A stretch of DNA of 64,000 bases, from assembly GCA_016191165.1 (NCBI GenBank), contig JACPPF010000176.1, positions 1 through 64,000 of the forward strand, given 5' to 3'. Both the position numbers and the translations under genes were made by a program. Positions within the stretch are counted from its first letter, which is position 1; the number at the start of each line of letters is the position of its first letter. Below, one piece after another: positions 1 to 12,200 of this stretch. Below the pieces are notes generated by a model. That model was not told the DNA's origin. It worked only from the letters and a program-made list of their open reading frames with translations, and did not search any database. Source of the DNA: Planctomycetota bacterium. Its GTDB lineage: Bacteria; Planctomycetota; Planctomycetia; Gemmatales; Gemmataceae.

Positions 1-1
1 G

Positions 2-91
2 CGTCCGTTTGCCTGGAAGTTCACTCGACAGGATATGCTGAATTGGCTAAAACGTGCGTCGCCGCATTTTTTAGCAGCTTCCGCTGCCTGA
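2..91 (+). pseudogene. IS630-family transposase, C-terminal end only (gene enters from left edge)
   Basis: The frame from base 2 is open to a TGA at 89-91 and reads RPFAWKFTRQDMLNWLKR followed by a short tail. The pattern [KR]PF.WKFTRQDL..LL is the usual C-terminus of IS630-type DDE transposases, so the body of the element should lie left of the window. Only about 29 residues are visible. It cannot be told whether the element is complete, and no inverted repeat is resolved in the following 66 bp. It lies just beyond the 3' end of the giant-gene unit and points toward it. The assignment rests on this motif alone. Confidence 0.6.
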
Positions 92-157
92 GGGAAGGAA
101 CCGGGAAACCACGACGTTATTTGTGAAACGAACCACTAAGAGTGCCTAAAACAATGA

Positions 158-210
158 AAGTAGGTCAGGCTTTCCAGCCTGACCGTCAGGCTGGAAAGCC
201 TGACCTACTT
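158..210. repeat. Perfect 26-bp inverted repeat 3' of the giant gene
   Basis: The arms 158-183 and 185-210 are exact reverse complements separated by one base, and each arm contains CAGGCTTTCCAGCCTG, which is itself palindromic. It lies 16 bp past the stop of the minus-strand giant gene. Its transcript would fold into a very long hairpin, but no U-tract follows. It could act as a terminator or mRNA 3' protector, or simply be a dispersed palindromic repeat. Confidence 0.8.
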
Positions 211-226
211 CATTTCTTTGGACGCT

Positions 227-3200
227 CTAAACCAGCCGACCGGTGATCCTGCCGAAGGCCGTGCCCTTGACGCTGGCGGGGTTAAACAGGGCGCCATCGC
301 CGCCGTAGTAGGCGTAGATCTTGTGCTGCCCTGACGGCAGGTCAACGAAGAGCGACGCCTTGCCATTGGCATTCAAGGTTCCCTGGCCCAGGAGGACGGC
401 CAGGCCGTTGACGATTTCGTAGAAGTCCACGACGCCCGTCGGCACGCCGGCCGTGGGGGTCGAACTGATTTTTACCGTGAGCGTGACCCCGTTTTCAGCC
501 GAAAGGGAGGTGAGCGTCGCCTTGGTCACGTTGAGAACCGTTTGCGTCCGGCTGGTGGTGGCATCCGTGAAGTTAGTGGTCAAGGACGTGTAATCCACGG
601 TGACCGTGTAATCGTCCGGAACCGACGGGAACGTGAACGACGGCGAGGAAGCCCGGCCAGCGCCAAGCGTGACCGGTCCAAGCACCTGATGGAAGCTGGG
701 GCCATCGATGGTGAACGTGACGGTTCCCGTGGGCACCTTTCCTGTGTTGGAGGTCACCACGGCATTGAAGGTGGCCGGCTTGCCGACCGCCCACATGGCT
801 GGGGTGGACGTGAACGTCACGGTTGTCGTCGCCTGTTCGACCACTTGCGTGACGGCGTCAGCATCCGTGTCAAACTTGGCGGTGCCGTTGTAGGTCGCCG
901 TGATGTTGTGGCTGGCGGCTGACAGCTGGCCTGTCTTGTAGACAGCCGTGCCATTGACGAGCGTCACGGTTGCCAGGAACGCGGCTCCGTCCTTGAAGGT
1001 GACCGTCCCGTTGGGAACGCCTGGCGTGCCGCCATTGTCCACGGCAGCAACCGTTGCCGTGAAGGTCACGACCTGGCCGTAGATCGAGCTTGGCGAATGC
1101 GATGTCGCGAGCATGACATTCGTCTCGGCCTTGACGACATCCTGAGTAACCGAGGCGTTGACGCTGGGGGCGAAGTTGGGGTTGCCGTTGTAACGCGCCG
1201 TGATGGTGAGATTGCCCACGGGCAGTTGCTTGGGAAGCGTGGTGAACTCGGCAACCCCCAGGGCGTTGACCGCGACCGTCTTGAGGATGAGTGCTCCGAG
1301 CTTGAACGTTACCGTGCCGGTCGCCGGCGTGCCAGGCGCCCCGCCGGTCGTGGCGGTGACCGTCGCCGTGAACGTCACCGGGTTGCCGAAGTAGGTGCCG
1401 GTCGGGACGGAGGTTTGCAGATCGACCGCGGTGGAGGCCTTGGCGACCGTGTGATTGCGGTTGGCCGATTTCGCGCTGGCGGCATAGTTGGCGGCATCGC
1501 CGTTGTAGACCGCGAAAATCTTGTGAGCGCCGGCGGGAAGCTGGGTGGCCAGGGTGTCGTAGGTGGCGAACGTGTTGCCGTTGAGCGGCACCGTGGCGAG
1601 GTTGGTGGTAACGCCGGCGAAAATGGTCTTGAAGGTCACCGAACCCGTGGTCGGCGCCGGCGCGGTGGATGACCCGACGTAAGCGGTGAGCGTCACCATG
1701 TCCCCGTAGGTGGATGGCGACGGTGCTGGCGCGAGCAGGGTCGTGGTTGTCGCCGCCTGGTTGACGACCTGCGCGATGGTTCGGCTGCTGGGGAAGAACC
1801 CGGGGGTCGGCGTGCTATCGCCGCCATAGTTGAACGTCAGAGAATGGGGGCCAGCCGTCAAACCGGCGAGTACGGCGGTGGTCTTGCCGGCGCCGTCGAG
1901 GGTGAATGGCCCGTAGTCGGCGCCGGTCGTGTTGTCGTGAACGTTGATCACGCCGGTTGGGGTGCCCGGGCTGCCCGAAACGGTCACCACGAAATTCAGC
2001 GTCTGACTGAACGCCGCCCCGACGATCGGCGCGACGCTGACGGTGCTGATTTTCTGGACCGTCTGATCGAGGAAGACCACGTCGCTGGCGAGGAATTTCG
2101 GATTGCTGCCGTTGTACTTCGCAGTCAACGTATGAATGCCCGCGATCGCAAAGGAGGTGTTGAACGTTGCCGTCCCGGCGGCATTGACGTTGGCGCTGCC
2201 CAGCGTGGCGCCGGTCAGCGTATCGATGAACGTTACCGAGCCCGCGTCGACGATGGCATGGCTGGGGTTGTTGGTTTCGACCGTTGCCGTCAAGGTTACC
2301 ACCTGGCCGACGACCGTGGTCGGGGTACCAGAGGAAGTGAATGTTGAGATGGTGGTTCCCGCGGCGCCGACGGTGTAGTTCGTCACCTCGTCAAAGCTGC
2401 TGTTGAAGAACCCTGGCGAGGTGTTGTCGGTGTAGGTCGCGCGGATCGTGTGGGTCGCCGCGGTCAGGGCGTCGGTGGTGATGGCGGCCTGGAAGCCGGC
2501 GTTCAGATTGGCTTGCCCCAGGTTCTGTCCGGTGGTCATGTCAATGAAGACGACCGTGCTGCCGACGCCGATCGGGAGTGCGCCGGGCGTGGAAGAACTG
2601 ACCGTGGCCGTGAGGATCACATCCTGCCCGAAGACCGCGCCGCTGACCGGATTGGCCGTGAGGGCCGTGCTAGAATTCGCCTTCCCGAGGGTGTAACTCA
2701 GGAGTGAACTGGAGCTCGGGTTGAAGTTGGCGTCGGCGCCATCGACGTAATCCGCCCGGATATTGTGGGACCCGACATACAACAGGGACACCGTGATGCT
2801 GGCGTTGCGGCTGGCGTCGAGGTCGTCGCTGCCGAGCACCTGGCCCGTGGTGATGTCGCGGAAGGTGACGATGCTGTTGGCGCCGAATGGCGGCATGCCG
2901 AAGTCGGCGGTCACCTGCGCGGTGAACGTCACCAGCTGGCCATAGACGGCGCCGCCGGTCGGACTGGCGCTCAGCGAGGTGTGCGTGTTCGTCGGGCTGA
3001 CGACGTAGCTGGTGCTGAGCTGGCCATCGCTGTCAGCGAAGTTGCCGGCCACGTTGTCGGTGTAATGAGCGAAGATGGTGCGGGTTCCGACCGGCAGCAG
3101 AGTGGTGGTGGCCGTCGCTTTGCCCGTGCTGTCAAGGAAGCCGACGGCTAGGTTGGTGCCCAGATCGTCGGTAAAGGTGACCGTACTGTTGAGCGTCGGC

Positions 3201-6200
3201 GCGCTGAAGTTGGGCGTGGTGACCGTCGCGGTCAGGGTAACCAGTTGGCCGAAGAACGAGCCGGCGCTCGGGCTGGCGGTGACGGTCACGACCTGCGTGG
3301 AGGCCGGGTTGACGACGAAACCGTTGTAGGTAGTCGTGCTGACGTCGAAGCTGGCATTGCCGGTGTATTCGGCGACGATATTGTGGGTGCCGCGATTGAG
3401 GGCGGCGCCGCCCACGTTGATGGTGGCCAGCCCCGTCGATTGATCGACCGACCCGCTGCCAATAATGGCGCCGCCAACGCCGTCGCGCAATCGGATGGTG
3501 CCGGTCGGCAGGGGGAAGCTTGGCGCGATCGGCGGATTGGGCTCGACCTTGACGACGAACGCCACGGATTCGCCGTAGATCGAGCTGGTCGGGATCGGCG
3601 TCTGGAAGGAGACTGCCGTGGTAGCGCGTTCGATCGTATGCTGGATCGTGACCGTGCTATCCGCGTAGTTGCCGTTGCTCGAGAAGAACTTCACGATGAT
3701 GTCGTGAACGCCAACGGTCAGGGTGCTCGTGTTGAAACTGATCTCGGGCCCTGGAACTCCAGGGTAGGAAATCGTGGCCAGCAGGTTGGACGTGTTGTTG
3801 TCGTAGATCCTCACTTCGCCTTGCGGGGCGCCAGGCGAACCGTTCAGGCCTGGCGTCACGAGAATGCTGAAGTCGGCGGGTTGGCCGAGTCTTGTGGGGC
3901 CTGACGGGGGGGTGACGGCAATCGAGGTCGAGTCCGCCTTGACGATGACCACGAAATCCTGCGTCCCTGACGGCAGGTAATTCCCGTCGCCGTCATAGGA
4001 AATACGGAGGATGTTTGCTCCGGCGTCGAGAAGCGTGGGCAGGTTGGGCAGCGTCAGGGTCGCCGTGCCGGAGACGAGGGGCACGTTGGAAAAAACGACC
4101 TGGGATGGACCCGGGTTGAGGATGAACGTCGCCGTGCCGGTCGGATTCTGCGAACCGGAAAGCATCGTGGCGGACGTTGGCGCGACGGCGGCGTTGATGT
4201 CGATCGTTTGGCCATAGACCGGCACAGTCGCCGAAATCACCGGGTCCGATGTTACGGACACATCAACGTCCTGGCGATCCACCTGCTGGTCGAACGGATC
4301 CGGGGAGCCGTCAAAATTGGCGTAGAACCCGTTTTGATCCGTGAAACTGACGGAGATGTAGTGATGGGTATCCCCGCCCCAGACCGTGGAGAACTGGGAC
4401 TGAGGCGCGAAGGAGGCCAGCCCGGTGCCCGTGTCCATGGTGGTTGTGAACGTGCCCGCCAGGTCGGTCTTGGCGGCGTCGTTGTAAACGTAGAAGGTGA
4501 CCTCCGGACTGGCGGCCGAGAAATCGCCGCCGGGCTCGGGAATGCCGGTCGCGGTGATCGTCACATCGTCACCGTAGATGGACGGATTGGCAGCCGACGT
4601 GATCACGAGTGAGGTCAAGACGTTCTGCACGCGCTTGAGTTGGATTTGCTTGTTGGCGTCGTCGTAGAGGACCGTGAATTTTTGGCCACTGATGAAAACG
4701 GTATCCGCCTGGTAGGGTTCAAAGAACTTGTTGGCGTTGAGGCGCGAACCGGTGTAGGTGATGATGGTGTAGACCGAGTCAATCGGGATGCCCGGGATCG
4801 CGTGCCCGATGAGGGTGGCGCCGCCGAGGTCGATATCGCCGTTGACAATGAGGGCATCGCCGCCGTCGGTGACGGTCAGGTGGATGAAAAACGTCGTGTC
4901 GGGGCCCCAGGTTGCATCGCCGCTGGTGAGCGTGCCGACGAAGGGAGCGACATCGTTATCGCCGGGGTTGATGGTTCCTTCCGCTGGCGAGTTGCCCGTG
5001 ATGGCGCCGACGACGCCCGTGCCGGCGAGGGTTCCCCCGGTGAGGCGAACGTTGGCGATAACGCCGTCCACCTGGACAACGCCCGTGTTGACGATGGTGT
5101 CGCCAGTGTAGGAAGCACTGGAGTCGGCGTCGAGTTCGAGCTTGCCGGCGCCTACCTTGGTGATGCCAACGCCGGCGCCGGTGATCGGCGCTTCGATCCA
5201 CAAGTCGCGTGTGGAGGTGGAGTTGGAGTCGTGATTGACGGTGAAGACGCGATTGACACCGCCCAGCGAAAGCGCGCCGGCGCCGGTGATGCGGGAGGCG
5301 CCGTCGGTGGCGTCGGAGGTTGTCGTCAGGTCGCCGCCCAGCGTGAACATGCTGGTGGCGTGCGCCAGGTCGATGACGCTGCCGTAGAGCGTGGTCAGGC
5401 CACCGACGGCCAGCCGGCTGTTCGGGCCACTCAAGGTGACGTCGCTGTCGGTGAACGTCGCCGGCGCGTTGATCGTCTGCAACGTGGCGCCGTCGCCTGA
5501 AAGCGTGAAGGCGCTGTCGGTGGCGACGAGCGGGTTGTCGTTGACCGTCAATTCGCTGTTGTCGCCCGAGAGGAGGACTGTGGCGGTGTCGAAATCGGCC
5601 GTGCCGTTGGCGATCAGCTTGCTCGTGTTGCCCGCGAGGGTCACGCTGCCGCCGTTGACATCCAGAGGCCCGTTGACGGTGATCAGGCTGTTCGAGCCGG
5701 GGGCATTGAGCGCGCCGTCGTTGATGGTGATGCTGGCGGCGGTCAGCGCGCCGCCGGCGGCGCCCGTGCCGGTGGTCGTGGTTCCTTCGTTGACCAGCAG
5801 ATCGACAATGGTCTGCTGGTGATTGTTCAGGTCAAACAGCCCGTCGCTGTTGACGGTTACCGACGACGAACTGGCGATCTGGTTGTCGGCCAGCAGTTTC
5901 GCGATGGCGGCGCCGGCGGACAGGACGCCGTCGCCAACCTGGAGATCGCCCAGGATGGCGAGGCTGCCGGCCAGCTTGTTGAGTTCCAGCGTGCCTTCGT
6001 AAACCGTCGTGAGCCCGGTGTAGTCGTTGCTGGTCGAGCCCGTGAACTGGACCGTGCTCGGGCCATATTTGGTCACATCGTAGCCGTAGCTGACGTTCTG
6101 GACCGTGCCGTGGACAAAGGAGCCGCCGCCGAAGGTGCGGATCGCCTTGATCATCGGCGTTTGATTCCACCCGCGGCCAGCGAGGTTGCCGACGAGTGCA

Positions 6201-9200
6201 ATCTCAAAGGTGTTGCTGCCAAGCGAGGTGACGGATGCCGCGCCGCCGCGGAGGTTGATGGAAGGCATGGCGTTGAGGGCGGCTTCGATGGCGTTGCGGT
6301 CGCCGATGGCGTTGGCCTGATAGACGATCTCCGGCGTGACGACTCCATCGAACGTGAGCGTGTATTTGTTGCCAGCGGCGAAGCCAACGAATTGAATCGT
6401 TTGTTTCTGATAACTGTCGGTGATTTCCTGATCCACGAACAAGGTCCCGGCGTCGGAGCCGAAGGAGGCCGAGCTGCCGAGGATAACCGGGGTCGAGTTC
6501 CAGGTGTTGTCGCCGCTGACGTTTACGAGGGCGCCGGCGTCATTGAAGCCGTCGCCATGGAGGACGAGGGGCTTCAGGGAGGCTTCGGTGAAGCCGCCTT
6601 GAAGTTGGAGGGACGCGCCATCGGCGACGACGGTTCGGCTGTTGCCGCCGGGGAGGATGAGGCTGGTAAAGGCCTTGGCGCTTGCCGCGAACAGGCTCGG
6701 GGGCGCGATGAGGAGTGGCACGTCCTTGGTGTTGGCGAGTGTGCCGCCGAAGACGACGTTGAAGGTATTGCCGTTCGCCTGCACGGTGACAACGACGGTG
6801 CCGTGGACGGCAGCGCTGACGTAACCCGGGCTGCCGGGCGTGGCCAGCATGTTGTTGATGGCGGTCTGCAAACCGGAGGCGGTGACGTCGAAGTTGAGGG
6901 GGCCGGAGTTGACGCCGCCGGGGAAGCCGCCGTCGAAGTAGAGAACGAAGGAACCGTCGAATCCGGAGACGTTGACGGTCTGCACGGCTGAGGTATTGAT
7001 GCCGAGGGCGAGCGGATTGCGGATGTTGAGGGCGCCTTCGTTGATGAAGGTGTTGCCGGTGTAGGTCTTGGCGTTGGGAAAAACGAGGGTGCCGTCGCCG
7101 ACCTTGGTGAGGTCCGTGGGCGCGAGCGAGGCGGGCGGAATCGGCACGGGCGTGCGGTCCTGCACGTTGCCGGTGACGGTGAGCGAGGTGTCGGCATCAG
7201 CGCCGATGGAGCTGTTGGTCTGGAGGGTGACGGTTCCGGTCCAGGTGTTGTCGCCGGTGAGGTTGCGCAGGGCGCCGTCCGCGCCGTTGAATCCGAAGCC
7301 GTTGAGGGTGATGAATTCGGTGACGTTGAGGGCGCCGCCGGCGGGGTCGCCGTCGAGTTCGAGCGCGGCGCCGTCGTTGACGACGGTGCCCGCGAAGGCG
7401 CCGCCCAGGGCGTCGTCGTTCTGGATGCGCAGAATCCCCTCGGCTACCGAGGTGACGCCGCCGTAGCCGTTGGCCTGAGCGAGAATGACGGTGCCGGCGC
7501 CGACCTTGGTCAGGCCGAACGTCAAACCGCTGCCGCCGCTGCCGGCGCCGGTGGTGCCGGGCGGGCCCATTTCGATTTCATATTGCCCGGCCTCGCCGGC
7601 GTCGCCGTTGCTTGAGACTTCGACGTAATAGGTAGCGCCCGGCGTGGTGGCGAAAGTCAGGAACGCGTCAAAGGAGCCGGCGGGGTCGTCGGAGGCCAGC
7701 AGGGTGGTTCCATCGGAATCAAACAAGCGAATTTTCACGTCCAGGTCGTTGACATAATCGAGAACACTGGCGCGAATCTCGGTGGACGCGCCGGCGGCGA
7801 CGAAGCGGAAATAATCGAGGTCGGACAGTTGTTCGATGATGCCCGAGGAGGAATAGTTCGTTCCGTTCGCGGTGGAAAGGATCGTTGCCGTGGTGTAATC
7901 GTTGCCGTGATCGTCGGTGCGGTAGCCGAGTACGCCGGCGATGACGGCCATGTCGTCCTGGGTAATGACAGGAGGCTCGCCGTCGTGAGTCAGGGCGTTG
8001 CGCCAGAGTGCCTGGGCGATGCTGGTGCTGGGCGTCTGCATGATGCCCAGGGGCTGGGAATTGCCGCCGCCGTAATGAACCAGGCCCATCGTGTGGCCTG
8101 CCTCATGGGACGCGACATTGGCGATCCAGAGCGCGTCGCCGACGAGTTGCTCGGAACTATCCGTGGCGGCCTGGAAGGCGGAATGGGCCGTGAAGGTGAA
8201 AAACGTCTTCACATCGGAGCCGCCGGCCGCGAAGCTGTCGAGGAATGCCACGCCCAGGGTGATGGCGCCTTGCCCGACATCCGCGGGATCGCCGCCGAAG
8301 ACGGCGCGGTTGGCCACGCCGTCGGCAAACGCGCCCGCGTAATTGGTGCTGATGTTGACGTCGAAAGGCGCCCAGTCCTCGGCCATGACGCGCCAGATGT
8401 CGTAGATGGCGAGTTTTTCGCCCGGAGTCAACTCCGCGGTGTCGCCGTTGAGATCAAACGGTGCGATCGTGTACGGATTGCCGCTGTTCCACGAATCGGT
8501 GGCGGAATGCCCGTCGAAATCCAGGAAGATGGTCTTGGCCGCCCCCGGCTTGCTGTTGAGCGCGGGCACGGTGGTGGAGTAATCGGTCTCGGCGTGGACG
8601 ATGAGCTGATAGCTGCCACTGGTGCCGCCCGTGGAGGAGACGCGGATGTAATAGGTTCCCGGGCCGAGATCGCGATAGAGGGAGGAATCGGCGGTGCCGG
8701 CGGCGGCCACGATTGGCGCCGGCCAGCCGGTGTCGAAGTCGTAGCCGTTGTCATTGGAATCCAGGACCGTCGTGCCGTTGGTGGCATAAAGGGTCAGGAC
8801 GCTGTTCAGCGTGGCGCTAAGACCCGTTTCGCGCGAATCGATGTCGAAGAAGACGCCGGACCGCTGCGTGAGCGTGAACTGGAACCAATCCTGATCCGCC
8901 CCGGCCGAGATGCTGCCGCTGATGATCAGCCGGTCGTTGGTCGGAATCGTGATGCCGTTGGCGGCGCCGGAGGTATTGTTCCCTTCGACCTCGCCGAAGG
9001 GCACGCCGCCCGAGTTGGCCCTCGAGAAGGGGTCGTCAATGCGGCCATCGATGGTCAGGGTCGTGTCCGGGTTGGAACCGATGGCCACAGAACCGGGCGG
9101 GACGGTGGTCGGCGAGAAGCCGGGCAGTGAATCGAAGAGGATGTCGCCGTTCCAGGTATTGTCGCCCGCGACATTGAACAGCGCCCCGCTCGAATTGATG

Positions 9201-12200
9201 CCAACGCCGGAGAGAACCAGGAATCGGCCCGTTGTGGTGAACGGCCCGCCGGCGCCGGCTTCCAGTTGCAGTTGCGCCCCGTCGAGGACGCGGGTCGTCG
9301 TTCCGCTGGTTCCCAGCGCGTCGGGATGTTGGACGTTCAGGATGCCGAGGTTCACCCTGGTGTCGCCTTCGTAGGTGTTGGCGGTGGTGAAGGTGAGCGT
9401 GCCCAGGCCTTCCTTGGTGAGGCTGAATTGATTGCCGGCGCCGGAGGGATCGGTGATCGTGCCCGGGTCAATGATGGTCAGCGTGCTGCCGGAATCGACG
9501 CCGATGGTCGAGTTGGTTTGCAGCGTCGCCGTGCCGTTGTAGGTGTTGTTGCCGTTGACGTTCTGGAGCGCGCCGGTGAAATGCCCGTTGATGAGGTTGC
9601 CGTTGCCGAAGAGAGAGAGCGGCTCATCGTTGAGGCTCGATTCAAGCTGGAGGATGGCGCCGGCGACCACGGTGGTGCCCTTGCCCGGCAGACCGAGGGC
9701 GTCGGGGTCGCGGACGACCAGATTGCCTTCCTGCACGATGGTGTCGCCGCCGTAGATGCTGGGCGCGGCGAGGATGACGTCGCCGCCGCCGATCTTGGTG
9801 AGCGTGTTGGTGGTGGTGTTTTCGGTCAGGTCGGTGATCGGGCCGCCGACGGTGAGCTGGGCGATGGCGATGCCGTTGTGCAGGTCCTGGTTGCCGGCGG
9901 CGCTGATGGTGGTCGGCCCGGCGAGGATGATCGGGCCGTTCCAGATGTTGGCGCCGCCCGCGGCGCGCAGGGCGCCGGTGTTCACGGTCGGGGTGTCGAT
10001 GAAGAACTGCCAGGCACTGCGGCCATAGCTGCCGGCGGTGAGGATGTTGGTGCCGGGGTTGAGTTCGAGCAGGTGAATTGCGGCGTTGGTCTGGGCGTTG
10101 CCGAAGCGCTGCCAGGTGCTCGCCCCGGGGGCCAGTTTGTAGATGCCGTTTTCCATGCCGGCGTAGAGGTCGCCGTTGCGCGGATCGATGGTGAGCTTCC
10201 ACGCCGGGTAATCGTCAGGCAGGCCGGTGCTGATGCTGACCCAGTTGCGGCCGGCGTTGGTGCTTTTCCAGATGGTGCCGACGTTGCCGGCACGGACTTC
10301 TCCGCCGATGGTCGCATAGACGATGTCGCGATTGTTGGGATCGACGAGGATGTCGGTGATGTCGTCGGTCGCCGCATTCAGCCCGGGGATGTTGCGTGAC
10401 ACCCAGCTGGCGCCGAAGTTTTTGGTGACGGAAATGGAAGTCCCCGAGGCGACGTAGATCGTGTTCGGGTCGGGGTTGTTGGCGCCAACGTCGATGACGT
10501 TGCCGAACGAAGCATCGGCAACAAAGGCGCCTTGCCGGTTGGCGACGGCGATTTTGTTGCCGAACACGCTGCCGGGGAAGACGAAACCGGCGCCAGGATT
10601 GACGGGATTGAAAACACGAACGCCGCTGCTGGTGGAGACGAAGACGCGGGACCGGGCGTCGATGACGACGGACATGTCCTGATTGCCGCTGATGCCGGCC
10701 ACGACGGACCAGTTGACGCCGCCGTCGGTGGAACGGTATAGGGATGAGGCGCCCGGCAATTCGCCGCGCTGCACGTGGTAGACGTTGTTCGGGTTGTTCG
10801 GATCGATGGCGACCTGGCTGCCGCTCAGCGTGCCGGCCGTGTGGACCTGGGCCCAGGCCTGGTCGCCGCTGAAAAGAGCGGTGCCCATGCCCTGGCCGCC
10901 GGCGAAGGCGCGGTTGGGATTGGTCAGGTCGGTGGCCAGTCCGGTGATTTGCTGGGTGGCGAGGTTGCCATTGATGTTCGACCAGCGCTGGGTGCCGAAG
11001 TTGTAGCGCCAGACGCCGCCATCGCTGCCGACGACGAGATCGCCGCCGGCGAGCGTCATGGTGTGGATCTGGTTGTGGGGTCCGTTGTTGAGCGCATCGA
11101 CGGAGATGTTGGTCCAGGCCCCGCCGTTGAGCCAGTAGACGAAGGCGGTGCCATCGGGGCTGCTGCCGCCGACGTAGAGCGTGTTGCCGTTGTTGATGAA
11201 GGCGCTGGCGTAGTAGCCCTCGCTGGCCATGTAGTTGGGCGGGAGGGGGGAGAACGTGAACCAGCTTTGCCCGCTGTTGGGTGAAGTCTGAATCGACTGA
11301 AACGCGCCCCCGGTGCTGGTGACGACGGCGTAGACGCGGTCGTTGGCGATGGTGTTGAACGAATTCGCATTCGCGGCGCCGCCGCCCGTCAGGGCGGCAA
11401 TTTGAATTTTGCCGTTGCCCAGGGGGAATTCATTGTGGTCGGTCGTGTTCTGATTGAGGACAACACTGGGCGAGCGATTGTCCACGACGACCGTGTTGGG
11501 CGAGCCTGGCTCGCCGACGTACCATTTTGGACGATTCGTTTCACTGACCGTGGCGGGGTTGAGCAGGTGATAAACCGCGTTGTTGTTGCCGGCGTAGAAC
11601 GACGTGCCCGGGGGAGGCGGGCTGCCGCCGGCGGTGCCCAGGGCCGCATACATCATCACCCCGCCGTTATTGCCGTTGTTGGTCAGTTTGACATCGGTCC
11701 AGGAAACGCTGTCCTGGCGGAAAACCAGCAAATAGTTGTCATCCGGTCCGGGAGTTTGCGGCGGGTCGTTGTACTCGACCGCGCCGGCGGTGGGAGGATG
11801 GGGCTGCGTGCTCTTCGTGAACTGCCGATCCGTGGAAACGAGATTGGTCAGGTTGAAGTAGCTATTCTCCGTGGCATTGAATCGCCAGATACCGGGGTTC
11901 CGCTGGGTGGGCCTGTTCTGGTTGCCGGTCCCGGTAAGGCCGTTGGCGGCGAGATCGCTGGTGGCAAGATAAACGATGCTGGAATTCGATGGATCGAAGG
12001 CAATGGAATTGACAGCCAGTCCGTAAAGCGGGTTGGTGTTGGCAAGCGTTGGATCGACCATCAGCGTCCAGGTCTTGCCGCCATCGACGGACCGGTAAAG
12101 TCCGGTGCCGTAGTAGGTGTCGAATGAGTTGTTGCCGTCGCCGGTGGCGAAATAAAGGACATTGTTGTTGCCTGGCTGGATGGCCAGCGACCCGCCGAAC

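Noticed and set aside
227-600. C-terminal autotransporter beta-barrel expected from the PATR repeats
   Set aside because: The C-terminus is an Ig-like domain ending GRITGRLV; no amphipathic strands or terminal aromatic residue of a barrel are present.
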